Assembly (NCBI GenBank): GCA_002344125.1
Contig: DDTQ01000004.1
Location: 57,330 to 121,329, forward strand
From: Ignavibacteria bacterium UBA2360
GTDB taxonomy: Bacteria; Bacteroidota; Ignavibacteria; Tepidaquicellales; OLB5
Direction of reading: 5' to 3'
Length of the DNA stretch: 64,000 nt
A program made the translations under genes and the position numbers. Every line of letters begins with the position of its first letter. Position 1 is the first letter of the stretch. The notes below the pieces were generated by a model. It saw nothing but the letters and a program-made list of their open reading frames with translations, was not told where the DNA came from and made no database searches. Below, one piece after another: positions 1 to 8,959 of this stretch.

Positions 1-3000
1 GGCTTTACTCTTGGCAATAACCGCGATCTTTCACTTCAGTCAGGCTTCCGCCTGCAGTTAAATGGCAAGCTTTCAAGCGATATTGATATTACCGCCGCAC
101 TGACGGATGAAAATACACCCATCCAGCCCGAAGGCAATACCCAGAAGCTGCAGGAAATTGACAAGGTGTTTGTTGAACTTCGTTCAAGCAATATCACAAC
201 AACGCTGGGTGATATTGAAGTGAATTTTTCGGGCAGTGAATTTTTCAATTTTAACAAAAAACTCCAGGGCGCAAAAGGATTCGCCAATTTTGATAAGACC
301 GATCTGTTCTTAACAGGCGCCATTAGCCGGGGCAGATTCAACAGTAATTCTTTCAACGGACAGGATGGAGTACAGGGACCGTACCGCCTGATTGGCGCGG
401 ATAATGAAGTTAATATTGTTGTAATTGCGGGCAGTGAAAAGGTTTATTTAGATGGTATTTTAATGACGCGCGGTGAAAGCAATGATTATACCATAGATTA
501 CTCCAACGGGCAGATAAAATTCACAAACAACAGGCTAATAACTAATGCTTCTAGGATCGTTGTTGATTTTGAATACTCCGATAAGAAATATTCACGCAGC
601 TTCATAGCGGGTCAAACCCGCACTGCCGTGATAAATGACAGGCTCAAGCTTTCCTTTTCCTATATCCGTGAGCGCGATGACCCGGATAAACCTATTGACT
701 TTGTTCTCTCTGATACTGACAAAACAATTATCTCAAACGCCGGTGATAGTAAATTTCTGGCTTCAAAGAGCGGGGTCGTGTTCGTAGGAAGGGATACTGC
801 CGGCAATTCACTTGGGCTGTATATTCAGCGTGATACCCTTATAAATTCCCAAACATTCACCAAATACATCTACGCACCGGGTGATACTAACGCTCTGTAT
901 CAGGTTACATTTTCATTTGTGGGTTTAGGCAAGGGTGACTATAACAGCCTAAGCAGCAATGCATTTGTTTTTGCCGGCATTGGTGCCGGCAGTTACCTGC
1001 CTCTGGTATTTTTTCCGCTGCCTGTTGCATATCAATCCGCTGATGTGGGTCTGAATTTCAAGATCGCGAAGGATCTTTCTTTGTTGATGGAAGGCACAGC
1101 CAGCGATTTTGACGCCAACCTGCTGAGCGATGCCGATGACACTGAAAACAAAGGCGGCGCATTCACATCCTCGCTGATCTTCAATCCTAAAAATTTCAGG
1201 CTTGGCAAATTATCACTGGGTGAAGTTCAGTTCAATATAAGGCAGCGAGTTGTCAATAAGCTGTACAATGCTGTGGATAGGCTCAACAGGGTTGAGTATG
1301 ACAGGATCTGGGATATCCAGGATTCCAGTAAACTCACCGAGGTTACCACTGAAGCGGGTTTAAGCATTAACCCCGGAAAATATATCCGCGTGGTTACTTC
1401 TGCGGGCAGAATAAAAAGGGGCGACTCCTTTAACTCAATGCGCGGATCAATTGATCTTAAGTTCGCCGGCGATAGCCTGCTGGCGCCATCTGTTACATAT
1501 TACGCTGATTATATTTCAAGCAAAGATAACACCATAGATTACGGTGGAAAGTGGCTGCGCCAGTTCGGAAGTATCGACTATAAGCTGAAGCCCTTCAAAG
1601 ATGAAAAATTTGGAAAGTATAATCTGATAGTGGAATTTAATGGTGAAGATAAACAAACCCGCTCGCTTAACTTTGATACAACCAATACCGGCAGTTTCAG
1701 GTTTTACGAGTTCAAGCCGAAATTTATCATTACCGATCTGCTGAATCTCGATCTTGCATACCAGTTCAATTACAGGTTTGATGACCAGTTCTCTGCCGGA
1801 ACACTTGCAAGACAGTCAAATTCATACACCAGCACAGTTGGGGTGAGGGTAAAGAACCTGAACTTTCTTTCTGCTTCGGGAGATGTAATTGTGTATGATA
1901 AAAAATATACTCCTGAGTTCCAAAGCAAAGGCTTTACTGATAGCCGAACTATACTTGTTACTTCGCAAAGCAATGTATGGTTCCTTAACCGCGGATTTAA
2001 TACGAACCTGTTCTATAAAGTATCCAGTGAGCGTACCGCAAAACAGGAAGTTGTGTTTATTTCAGTTCCATTGGGACAGGGAAACTACAAGTATATCGGC
2101 GATCTTAACAACAACGGTCTGCAGGATGAAAATGAATTTGTGCTGACAAGCTTTGATGGCGACTACATTAAAATTCTGCGGCCCACCGATCAGCTTTTCC
2201 CTACCACCGATCTGCAAAGCTCCGCTTCGCTTAACCTGGTTCCTTCAAGGTTTATAGCCTCAATGAAAAGCGGAGCTGTTAAGACCGCGCTTAACAATAT
2301 AACTTCTGATACTTACGTAAGCGTTTCAGAAAAAAGCAAAGATCCTTTGCAGCGGAATATTTACCTGCTTAAATTCAGCACATTCCAGAACGACGAAAAT
2401 ACAATTACTGGGGCAACAACCGTACAGCAGGATCTTGGCATTTTTGAAAATTATGAGTATTTCGGTGTGAAGCTGCGCTTTGTACAGCGAAAAGGTTTTA
2501 CGCAGTATTTTTCAGGCAATGAAAGACTGCTTAATGTTGAAAGAACCGGAAGGCTGCGGCTTTCCTTCACACCTGATCTAGCGCTGGTGACCGACTATGT
2601 AACGCAGATAGAGCGTAATTCCGCCCCCGCCGTTGAAATTCGCAACTGGAATATCAATACCGAAGGGGTAACATCCGAAATTATTTATAAACCAACTCAG
2701 TTTATCGAAACAGGCTTTAAGGTGCAGATAAAACGGGCAAACGACTTTTACCCCGCTGCGCCAACACAGGCTGATATAAATGTCCAGACCTTCAGGTTAA
2801 CATATTCGCTCTCTGGCAAAGGCACCCTGCGAAGCGAAATTTCACGCAATGAAGTTATTCTGAATGCAAACCCGGCATTTTTGCCGTTTGATCTAACCAA
2901 AGGACTCGTCGCAGGCAAAAGTTATTTCTGGTCAATAAACTTTGAATACAGGATTAGCAATTTCATCCAGGCAACAATAAATTACTTCGGCAGGGCCGAA

Positions 3001-3054
3001 GATAAGTCCAAGGTAATTCACACGGGCACCGCGGAAATAAGAGCGTATTTTTGA
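1..3054 (+). CDS. Large beta-strand-rich envelope protein, 5' end cut by the window
   Basis: The frame is open from base 1 to the stop at 3052-3054 (1017 codons visible), so the start lies upstream of the window; the first in-window ATG at 166 is internal. Seen: a DENTPIQPEGN segment near visible residue 40, then LGDIEV, then a VYLDGILMTRG...YTIDYSNGQIKF block near residues 145-175. After this come many alternating polar/hydrophobic strands, and the protein ends in aromatic Phe (AEIRAYF), as outer-membrane barrels often do. It has no T9SS sorting domain, unlike most other large secreted proteins here. Inference: an outer-membrane or cell-surface protein. The 'YLDG...DYTIDY...G.I.F' pattern recalls repeats I associate with SprA-like and other large Bacteroidetes envelope proteins, but I cannot assign a family. 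Function unknown. Confidence 0.8.
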   Translation, partial: GFTLGNNRDLSLQSGFRLQLNGKLSSDIDITAALTDENTPIQPEGNTQKLQEIDKVFVELRSSNITTTLGDIEVNFSGSEFFNFNKKLQGAKGFANFDKTDLFLTGAISRGRFNSNSFNGQDGVQGPYRLIGADNEVNIVVIAGSEKVYLDGILMTRGESNDYTIDYSNGQIKFTNNRLITNASRIVVDFEYSDKKYSRSFIAGQTRTAVINDRLKLSFSYIRERDDPDKPIDFVLSDTDKTIISNAGDSKFLASKSGVVFVGRDTAGNSLGLYIQRDTLINSQTFTKYIYAPGDTNALYQVTFSFVGLGKGDYNSLSSNAFVFAGIGAGSYLPLVFFPLPVAYQSADVGLNFKIAKDLSLLMEGTASDFDANLLSDADDTENKGGAFTSSLIFNPKNFRLGKLSLGEVQFNIRQRVVNKLYNAVDRLNRVEYDRIWDIQDSSKLTEVTTEAGLSINPGKYIRVVTSAGRIKRGDSFNSMRGSIDLKFAGDSLLAPSVTYYADYISSKDNTIDYGGKWLRQFGSIDYKLKPFKDEKFGKYNLIVEFNGEDKQTRSLNFDTTNTGSFRFYEFKPKFIITDLLNLDLAYQFNYRFDDQFSAGTLARQSNSYTSTVGVRVKNLNFLSASGDVIVYDKKYTPEFQSKGFTDSRTILVTSQSNVWFLNRGFNTNLFYKVSSERTAKQEVVFISVPLGQGNYKYIGDLNNNGLQDENEFVLTSFDGDYIKILRPTDQLFPTTDLQSSASLNLVPSRFIASMKSGAVKTALNNITSDTYVSVSEKSKDPLQRNIYLLKFSTFQNDENTITGATTVQQDLGIFENYEYFGVKLRFVQRKGFTQYFSGNERLLNVERTGRLRLSFTPDLALVTDYVTQIERNSAPAVEIRNWNINTEGVTSEIIYKPTQFIETGFKVQIKRANDFYPAAPTQADINVQTFRLTYSLSGKGTLRSEISRNEVILNANPAFLPFDLTKGLVAGKSYFWSINFEYRISNFIQATINYFGRAEDKSKVIHTGTAEIRAYF

Positions 3055-3191
3055 TTTCGGATTTAGCAATTCAAACTGCTGATTACGGTAGCCTTTGCTT
3101 TTCTTGGAGTGCATTGACTGTGTCAATTCATACTTCGTATTTCATTTCGCAGGGTTTCACAAATTGATTTTAGCTTCTTAAATTTAAACAT

Positions 3192-3743
3192 ATGAGAAAA
3201 CTTACACACGAAGAAGTCGGGAAGAAACGAATCTCGCTTGAAGAAACCGGAAAAATAAAACGCCATCCTGTTTATGCATTGGCGGATAATATCCGCAGCA
3301 TTTATAATGTTGGCTCAATATTCCGCACAAGTGATGCCGCGCTGATTGAAAAGCTGTACTTAACGGGCTACACACCATATCCGCCCAGACCCGAAATAGA
3401 AAAAGTTGCGCTTGGCGCAACCGATGCCGTGCCATGGGAATATATTAAAGATCCCATTGAAGCGGTTAAGAAATTCAAAGCTCAGGGTATAAAGATCGTT
3501 CCACTGGAAATAACCGAAAACAGCAGGAATTATACCGATATAGAACCCAGTGATTTTCCGCTGTGCCTGGTATTAGGGAATGAACTTACCGGTGTATCAA
3601 ATGAAATTATTGAAATCGCGGATTTTTCGATCGAAATACCGCAATACGGATTCAAACACTCAATTAATGTTTCAGTAGCATACGGTGTGGCAGTGATGGA
3701 ATTGGTAAGGAAGTATAATCATCATTCGCTGGGCTCAGAATGA
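3192..3743 (+). CDS. SpoU/TrmH-family RNA 2'-O-methyltransferase
   Basis: A 183-residue protein with the three SpoU motifs of the SPOUT fold: NIRSIYNVGSIFRTSD (about residues 34-49, with the conserved N, R and RT), LVLGNELTGVS (about 127-137) and IEIPQYGFKHSINVSVAYG (about 147-165). In this family the knotted C-terminal half binds S-adenosylmethionine and methylates a ribose 2'-OH of tRNA or rRNA. The protein is short and lacks the N-terminal L30e-like substrate-binding domain of TrmH/RlmB, so the exact target cannot be named. The ATG at 3192 begins just before the conserved region. Its last 9 bases overlap the convergent amidohydrolase gene. Confidence 0.9.
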   Translation: MRKLTHEEVGKKRISLEETGKIKRHPVYALADNIRSIYNVGSIFRTSDAALIEKLYLTGYTPYPPRPEIEKVALGATDAVPWEYIKDPIEAVKKFKAQGIKIVPLEITENSRNYTDIEPSDFPLCLVLGNELTGVSNEIIEIADFSIEIPQYGFKHSINVSVAYGVAVMELVRKYNHHSLGSE

Positions 3744-5312
3744 CAGTTTATTTTTGTATTCGAGATTACCGCCCAGGTGTGTTTCAAAAATTGTAACTTC
3801 ATTTAAACTTTCTTCATCCATTTCGAAAATATCTTCATCCATAATCACAAAATCCGCAACTTTACCATTTGTTATACTTCCAACGGCATTCTCGTTATGA
3901 GAGGCATAAGCGTTATTTATACAATATGCCTTCAGGCATTCATGCAATGGAATTTTATGCTCCGGCGTAAACTCACCATACTTTGTATCTCGGGTTACAG
4001 CAAGCCGAATGTTTTCAAACGGATCAGCTTCCACTATCGGAAAATCTGTGCCGAAATTCATGATGCCGCCCGCTTTGGTGATATGGTAATAATTATGTGT
4101 ATGCGGTATTAGCCTGGCGGGGAGCTTTTCAAACACGGTGCGCGCATCATATTTAAGGTGCAGAGGCTGCACCGATGCGATCACTCCGTACTCACCGAAT
4201 TTGTCTATATCAGCGGGCTGAATATGCTGCGCATGCTCAATCCTGTGGCGAAGCCGGTTGGTATTTGGCAGCCCGGCATATAGCTCGAGTACCTCGCTGA
4301 CCGCTTTATCGCCGATAGCGTGAATTATCATCTGCTTCCCTGCAGCATCTATTTTTTCTGCAAGCTCATATATTCTGCCTGATCTCACAATTTCCGTTGT
4401 ATAGCCGTTATGTTTTCGCCTTTTATAGTTCTGTGAAAACAGCGCTGTTTCAGAGCCCAACGCGCCATCCCAAAAAGCTTTGAATCCAACAATAGAATAA
4501 TGATCTTTATCAATCTCTGTGGTTCTATCAAGGTGGTATTGCAGATTTTCAAATTCATCAAAGGGTATGTATGAGTTGATCCGTATGTTTAGCTTATCTT
4601 GCCTGTACAATTCCAAATATACATCAATATCCCCGGGCAGAGTAATATCTCCCACTGAGGTAATTCCATAGGAGTGCAGCATCTTAATGCACTCATAAAC
4701 TGCGTCACATTTTTCTTTGAGAGAGGGTGGGGGAATTGTATCGTAAACTCTGTACATAACTCTTTCTGCAGCAAAGCCGGTCAATTTTCCCGCTGATGAA
4801 ATTTCAATTTCATCTTTCGGCAAATTTGTTTCGTTTACATCAATACCCGCCAAAGCTAAAGCTTTGCTGTTGCATATTGCGGAATGGTAATCGTAATTAG
4901 TTATGTATAAAGGCAGTTCGCTGAAAATGTCATCAATAATATTGCCTCGGGTTGTATCGTGGTTTTCAAATACTTTGTTCAGATCTAAATTGCCGCCAAT
5001 TACCCAGTTTACTTTATTATTACTAACGTAAGCTTCAATTGCAGATTTAAGCTCCGCAACTGAATCTATCCTGGAACAATCCAGCCGCTTCATCATCACA
5101 CCGCCATTTACCAAATGCAGGTGGCCATCAATTAAACCGGGCAGTACTAATTTACCCTTTAGATCCGTTATTTTGGGATATTTATCTTTAAGGGTAGCTG
5201 CTTCTGCGTTTGAACCTGAAAAATCGAAGTGACCGTTATTTACCCCGAAGCTTTCTGTGTAGCTTCCATCAGGCTGCCATACTTTGGCATTTATGTATAA
5301 TGTTGAAGACAC
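3735..5312 (-). CDS. YtcJ-like amidohydrolase (amidohydrolase 3 family)
   Basis: A 525-residue metal-dependent hydrolase of the amidohydrolase superfamily. Seen: the metal-binding HxH in GLIDGHLHL (His64, His66), KAFWDGALGSETALF in mid-protein, HAIGDKAV, RHRIEHAQHI and a late GTDFPIVEADPF carrying the catalytic-type Asp. The order and spacing match the YtcJ/exoenzyme-regulatory-protein-like group, whose substrates are mostly unknown (N-substituted amides or amidines). No signal peptide, so cytoplasmic. The start codon is GTG at 5312, 8 nt after the gpsA stop, so it is probably cotranscribed as the distal gene of a gpsA operon. Nothing in the sequence links it functionally to phospholipid synthesis. 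Confidence 0.88.
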   Translation of the reverse strand: MSSTLYINAKVWQPDGSYTESFGVNNGHFDFSGSNAEAATLKDKYPKITDLKGKLVLPGLIDGHLHLVNGGVMMKRLDCSRIDSVAELKSAIEAYVSNNKVNWVIGGNLDLNKVFENHDTTRGNIIDDIFSELPLYITNYDYHSAICNSKALALAGIDVNETNLPKDEIEISSAGKLTGFAAERVMYRVYDTIPPPSLKEKCDAVYECIKMLHSYGITSVGDITLPGDIDVYLELYRQDKLNIRINSYIPFDEFENLQYHLDRTTEIDKDHYSIVGFKAFWDGALGSETALFSQNYKRRKHNGYTTEIVRSGRIYELAEKIDAAGKQMIIHAIGDKAVSEVLELYAGLPNTNRLRHRIEHAQHIQPADIDKFGEYGVIASVQPLHLKYDARTVFEKLPARLIPHTHNYYHITKAGGIMNFGTDFPIVEADPFENIRLAVTRDTKYGEFTPEHKIPLHECLKAYCINNAYASHNENAVGSITNGKVADFVIMDEDIFEMDEESLNEVTIFETHLGGNLEYKNKLSF

Positions 5313-5320
5313 TTTGTAAA

Positions 5321-6319
5321 TTACTTTTCATCCTTTAGATTTCGTGTCATAAGTTTTTCTGTTGCATGGTGCGGGTCTTTACCCAAAAACAGAACTTTAT
5401 ACACCTGTTCAATTATTGGCAGTTCTACGCCAAGTTTATGGGCAAGTTCATGGGTTGATTCAGTTGTTGCTACACCCTCGGCTACCATTTTCATTTCCGC
5501 AAGAACCTGTTTCAGCTTCTTACCTTTACCGATCTCTTCGCCAACAAAACGGTTGCGGGAGTGTTTGCTCATACATGTAACAATTAAATCGCCAATGCCT
5601 GAAAGTCCCATAAAAGTATGCTCCTCCGCGCCAAACCTCATGCCAAATCTGGTTATCTCTCTTAAACCTCTTGTCATAATGGCAGCCTTCGTGTTATCAC
5701 CAAATCCTGCACCGTCTGCAATGCCTGCGGCAATTGCTATAACGTTCTTTAACGCTCCGCCGAGCTCAACTCCGGCAACATCGCCGCTTTTGTAAACCCT
5801 GAAGTACCTGTTAGAAAACGCCTTCTGAATTTTCTCTGTGTTTTTTTCGTCAAAGCCGGCTGCGGCTACTGCTGTTGGAATGTGTTTTGCCACTTCTTCG
5901 GCATGTGAGGGTCCGGAAAGTACCGTGATATTGCGTTTTTCTATATTATTAAATACATTCTGAAATATCTGAGATACGGTCATCAGGGTATGATTTTCAA
6001 TACCTTTTGATACACTCAATATTACCCTGTTTGTAAAATCTATATCTTTGATATGCTCAATAACTCCCCTGATATACTGGGTAGGTGTAGCTACCACAAT
6101 CAGATCTTTGCCTTCAACGGCCTCATGTATATCGCTTGAGATCGTGATCTTTTCGGGGATCTTTATCTTGGGAAGGTAATAAAAATTTTCGCGGAATTCG
6201 CTTAATGTATGGGCATATTCTTTGTCATACTCCCACAGGGTAACCTTATGCCTGTTATTGTGAAGTATTATTCCTAATGCTGTACCCCAGCCGCCGGAAC
6301 CTAAAATGCATATATTCAT
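5321..6319 (-). CDS. gpsA: Glycerol-3-phosphate dehydrogenase [NAD(P)+]
   Basis: A 332-residue cytoplasmic enzyme that reduces dihydroxyacetone phosphate to sn-glycerol-3-phosphate, the backbone for phospholipids. Seen: N-terminal Rossmann motif LGSGGWGTALG (residues 6-16), VVATPTQYIR, LSGPSHAEEVA near residue 140, the GGALKNVIAIAAGIADG segment with the catalytic Lys, and NTKAAIMTRGL. Length is typical. The products of plsY at 10.6 kb and plsX at 34.7 kb act later in the same pathway but lie elsewhere. The ATG at 6319 is only 4 nt downstream of a TAnnTTTG box (6324-6331 on the minus strand), so the message may be nearly leaderless. Confidence 0.96.
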   Translation of the reverse strand: MNICILGSGGWGTALGIILHNNRHKVTLWEYDKEYAHTLSEFRENFYYLPKIKIPEKITISSDIHEAVEGKDLIVVATPTQYIRGVIEHIKDIDFTNRVILSVSKGIENHTLMTVSQIFQNVFNNIEKRNITVLSGPSHAEEVAKHIPTAVAAAGFDEKNTEKIQKAFSNRYFRVYKSGDVAGVELGGALKNVIAIAAGIADGAGFGDNTKAAIMTRGLREITRFGMRFGAEEHTFMGLSGIGDLIVTCMSKHSRNRFVGEEIGKGKKLKQVLAEMKMVAEGVATTESTHELAHKLGVELPIIEQVYKVLFLGKDPHHATEKLMTRNLKDEK

Positions 6320-6323
6320 ATAG

Positions 6324-6331
6324 CAAATTTA
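6324..6331 (-). promoter_or_regulatory. Candidate TAnnTTTG -7 box for gpsA
   Basis: The minus strand reads TAAATTTG, matching the Bacteroidetes housekeeping -7 consensus TAnnTTTG. The box ends 4 nt before the gpsA ATG. If transcription starts the usual few bases downstream, there is almost no 5' UTR. I see no clear -33 TTTG partner. Confidence 0.4.
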
Positions 6332-6389
6332 TCTATAAAAATTTACTTATAAAATGTTATTTTACGGTTCAATGAACGGTGCCGCGAAG

Positions 6390-7895
6390 CTAAACAGCTT
6401 TTCTTATTGAACGCTCAAAGTGTTCAACTTTCTCTGTTAGCCAGCTTCTGGATGTTATGTTCCTGCACTTCTTAAGCTGAACTGCAAGTGAAGATATATC
6501 GGTCTTGCTGTTTGAGCCCTGGTAGTTTACCAGTTTGGTAACAAACTTACAAAGATTTTCGTAGGAAGTTTTTTTATCTTCACTTACCATTGTATTTTCG
6601 TTGAGGTATTTTTTAAATGCCTTTACTGCTGCCAGAGCAGATTCGTACTCCTCGAGCTCAAAATAGATCATAATGTACAGGCTGCGGATATCCAGGTGGT
6701 ACGAAAACTCTTCCATCCTTATCCTGCTCAGCCAGCTGAGCGAGTCATTGAAATTGCCCCGGGCGAAGTTCAGGTATGCGTAACTGAAATTCAGTATATC
6801 GGCTTTTCTTGCTGGGTGAAGCTCCCGGCCGTAATCTTCAATGAAATCTTCCAGCCATCTTAATTCCTTCATCTTCACCGACTGGATAAGGATATTGCGG
6901 TACAGATCCACTGGCATGAATTTGCTTGCTTCAGTGGTGTAATATTTGTTTTCCAGAAGTATCTTGTAGAGTTCAAAAAGCTCTCTTTCGTATTTCATTG
7001 CATCCGGCGGCAGCTGATCGCGTTTTAGGATACAATAGCCGCTGAGCTTTGAAAACAGGAAGTGTTTATCGGTTTGGCTGAATTGATCCAGGTGGTTTAC
7101 CACGGATTCCTTAAGCTCAGTGTAGAATTCATCATTTTCAAAATACAGGTACGCCTTCAGTGAATTTATGTATGCTCTTACTATTTCAGAGCCTGCCATT
7201 GCGTGAGATTTCATGAATATTTCGAGCCGCTGAAAATCGAACAGGTTCAGGAATTGTGAAATGAATTTTTTGTTGCGCTGAATGTTGAAAGAACGTGAGT
7301 AATTCAGAAGGGTATCGTTATGTTTAATTGCTTCGAGCATAAAGTAACTTATAAAATAAGTTATTCCTTTAATAAGCTTGCCCGCTTCAGTATCAACAAA
7401 GCTCTTTTTGGTTATTTTATCATTTATCATGCCGAAATAAAATTTTTCGGTCTCAAGCTTAAAATTATTCAAACACGCGTCCGCGTCTATCATTTGGGCG
7501 GAGCCCATTATCTTTTCTGCTTCGCGTATGGTAATTGCATGCATCCGCTCTGAGCCTCTTACTGCCAGCTCTTCTATAGTAAACAATGCGGATTCCGCGT
7601 CCTTGCGTTCAATATACTGCTGGCGGATAAACTTTGAAACCAGCTGCTGAAGGTCATATAAAAGCCTGCGCATGGTCAGCTCGTTGTAAGGCAGCTCAGG
7701 TGTAATTTTTTTATGCAGTTCTTCCTTTGCAAGCTTCGGGCTTTCAAAGTTAGGATGATATTTAATAATAATATCAAACAATTTCACCACTTTAGCGCTT
7801 TTGTTAAAGTACGGCGAAACTATGAACTTTCTGAGTGATCTTATTTCATCTCTGGTAAGGGATTCCAGCAATTCTATAAACGCGTAATCAAGCAT
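6390..7895 (-). CDS. Conserved helical hypothetical protein
   Basis: A 501-residue protein, mostly helical and rich in Leu, Glu, Lys and aromatic residues, with no signal peptide or membrane segment. It opens with a compact conserved-looking segment (ESLTRDEIRSLRKF, then SPYFNKS) and continues with repeated helix pairs that resemble TPR-like solenoids (e.g. the stretch around RKADILNFSYAYLNFARGN). I recognise no catalytic motif. It lies 70 nt upstream of gpsA on the same strand; the gap has no clear terminator, but the gpsA-proximal box suggests separate transcription. Function unknown. A regulatory or scaffold role is only a guess from the fold type. Confidence 0.75.
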   Translation of the reverse strand: MLDYAFIELLESLTRDEIRSLRKFIVSPYFNKSAKVVKLFDIIIKYHPNFESPKLAKEELHKKITPELPYNELTMRRLLYDLQQLVSKFIRQQYIERKDAESALFTIEELAVRGSERMHAITIREAEKIMGSAQMIDADACLNNFKLETEKFYFGMINDKITKKSFVDTEAGKLIKGITYFISYFMLEAIKHNDTLLNYSRSFNIQRNKKFISQFLNLFDFQRLEIFMKSHAMAGSEIVRAYINSLKAYLYFENDEFYTELKESVVNHLDQFSQTDKHFLFSKLSGYCILKRDQLPPDAMKYERELFELYKILLENKYYTTEASKFMPVDLYRNILIQSVKMKELRWLEDFIEDYGRELHPARKADILNFSYAYLNFARGNFNDSLSWLSRIRMEEFSYHLDIRSLYIMIYFELEEYESALAAVKAFKKYLNENTMVSEDKKTSYENLCKFVTKLVNYQGSNSKTDISSLAVQLKKCRNITSRSWLTEKVEHFERSIRKAV

Positions 7896-8125
7896 TTTTA
7901 TATTTATTTATATGTAAATATAAGCAACTCAAAATCCTTAAGCAATAGTAAAATATGTTAAAATATATGCAATTTAAAGCATATTTTTACCGCTTTGTCA
8001 TCCGGAAGGCGAAGAAATAAGCAACTTTATGCCAAAAAAGTGGTGGCAGACTCCCTTTTTAACAGTTATGTTTGAACAGATAAGAAAATAAACAAACAAC
8101 AAATAATTAAATCCCTATAAAAAAA

Positions 8126-8338
8126 ATGAAAAAGACATTATTAACACTCGCTTTAACCCTTAGCCTCGTAACCGGTTTCACAACAGTATCAACCTTTGCA
8201 GCAGTTAACACGGCAAATACTACACAAAATAACGGATCAAGAGTTTTCATAAAAGTTTATGAAGATGGAGCAATTTGGGTTTACGTTTACACCGAAGACG
8301 GTACATTTGTAACCAAGTACGTTGAAGAGAACTTATAA
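8126..8338 (+). CDS. Small secreted protein of unknown function
   Basis: A 70-residue ORF starting MKKTLLTLALTLSLVTG, a clear signal peptide with a likely cleavage near TFAA (about residue 26). About 45 mature residues follow, with a strand-like KVYEDGAIWVYVYTEDG segment. It ends at tandem TAA codons. The next ORF, a T9SS sorting domain, is in the same reading frame 18 nt downstream. Alone it has no export domain beyond the signal peptide. It may be a genuine small periplasmic or secreted protein, or the N-terminal half of a former cargo gene now separated from its sorting domain by stop codons. Confidence 0.55.
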   Translation: MKKTLLTLALTLSLVTGFTTVSTFAAVNTANTTQNNGSRVFIKVYEDGAIWVYVYTEDGTFVTKYVEENL

Positions 8339-8356
8339 TAAATTTTTTAAACAAAA

Positions 8357-8578
8357 TTGTCTAAGATAAAATTCAGCATAGAAAAGCCCGGAAATGTTAC
8401 CCTTGAAATTTACAACCTGATAGGCTTGAAAATTGATGAACTTCCGGCCGGACATCTTGAAGTGGGGGATCACACGGTGTTCTGGAAGCCGAAATATAAT
8501 CTTTCGGGCAGCGTGCTGAACTACAGGATTGAACTGAATAAACAGGTAATAAAAGAAAATATGTTTATCGTGAGATAA
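8357..8578 (+). pseudogene. Orphan T9SS sorting domain without passenger
   Basis: The 73-residue frame begins at TTG (8357) with SKIKFSIEKPGNVTLEIYN and runs through the full sorting-domain pattern to KENMFIVR, aligning with the KIKFDIPKSGFVTLKIYN...KKMVLVK ends of the neighbouring cargos. It has no signal peptide, no passenger and no NYPNPFNP linker. It is in frame with the secreted ORF ending at 8338, with stops at 8333-8338 and again at 8345-8347 between them. Either it is the relic of a cargo gene broken by stops, or it is translated separately from the rare start. No Shine-Dalgarno sequence is visible before the TTG, which favours a relic. Confidence 0.55.
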
Positions 8579-8700
8579 CCCTGAAAAAAGATCTCAGGCT
8601 TTTGAATATAAATTATTAGATGTGATAATTCCGATTATATCGGATGCACCCGAAAAAAAGGCCTAGCAGAAAAAGAGTCTCTTATGTGATAATTGACCAA

Positions 8701-8739
8701 ACAGAGCAATAAATGAAAGTTTATTGCTCTGTTTTTTTT
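8701..8739 (+). terminator. Intrinsic terminator
   Basis: Perfect 13-bp stem ACAGAGCAATAAA (8701-8713) with its complement at 8720-8732, a 6-nt loop and an 8-T run. It would end transcription from the 8.1-8.6 kb small genes. Confidence 0.85.
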
Positions 8740-8795
8740 GTAGCGGATCGAGTTGAAAGCTTTAATTAAAGGGAAGCAACTTTTAGAATTGGTAC

Positions 8796-8888
8796 TTGAC
8801 AAAGCAAAGTTGTTTTATTATTTTACAATATAACTTTAGGGGGGTTAAGCAGGAGTGGTTTCCTGCTCGACCTCCTTTTTTATTTTTT
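8796..8888 (+). ncRNA. Candidate short RNA: promoter followed at once by terminator-like hairpin
   Basis: TTGACA (8796-8801), a 17-nt spacer and TATTTT (8819-8824) resemble a sigma70 promoter. A start near 8831 would give a transcript of about 50-60 nt. Almost all of it is one structure: outer stem GGGGG/CCTCC enclosing AGCAGGA (8848-8854) paired with TCCTGCT (8861-8867), then a long T-run from 8876. The gene at 8960 starts only 70 nt later, so the alternative is a leader or attenuator for that gene. No known RNA family is recognised. Confidence 0.35.
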
Positions 8889-8959
8889 TGAATAATTTTG
8901 ATAAAAGCTTGAGTTATGTTAAATAAATTATTAATTTACACAAACCTAAAATTTATATT

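Larger units (their letters stand above)
8579..8959. other. Intergenic region with terminator and candidate short RNA
   Basis: This 381-nt gap has no plausible gene. It holds a strong hairpin terminator at 8701-8739. Further on, a sigma70-like TTGACA (8796-8801) sits 17 nt from TATTTT (8819-8824), followed immediately by a GC-rich hairpin and a T-run (8839-8888). The rest is AT-rich with nothing recognisable. Confidence 0.6.

Noticed and set aside
166..168. ATG at 166 as the start of the first gene
   Set aside because: The frame is open back to base 1 and the upstream residues continue the same strand-rich pattern (LSSDIDITAALTDENTPIQPEGN), so the gene starts outside the window.
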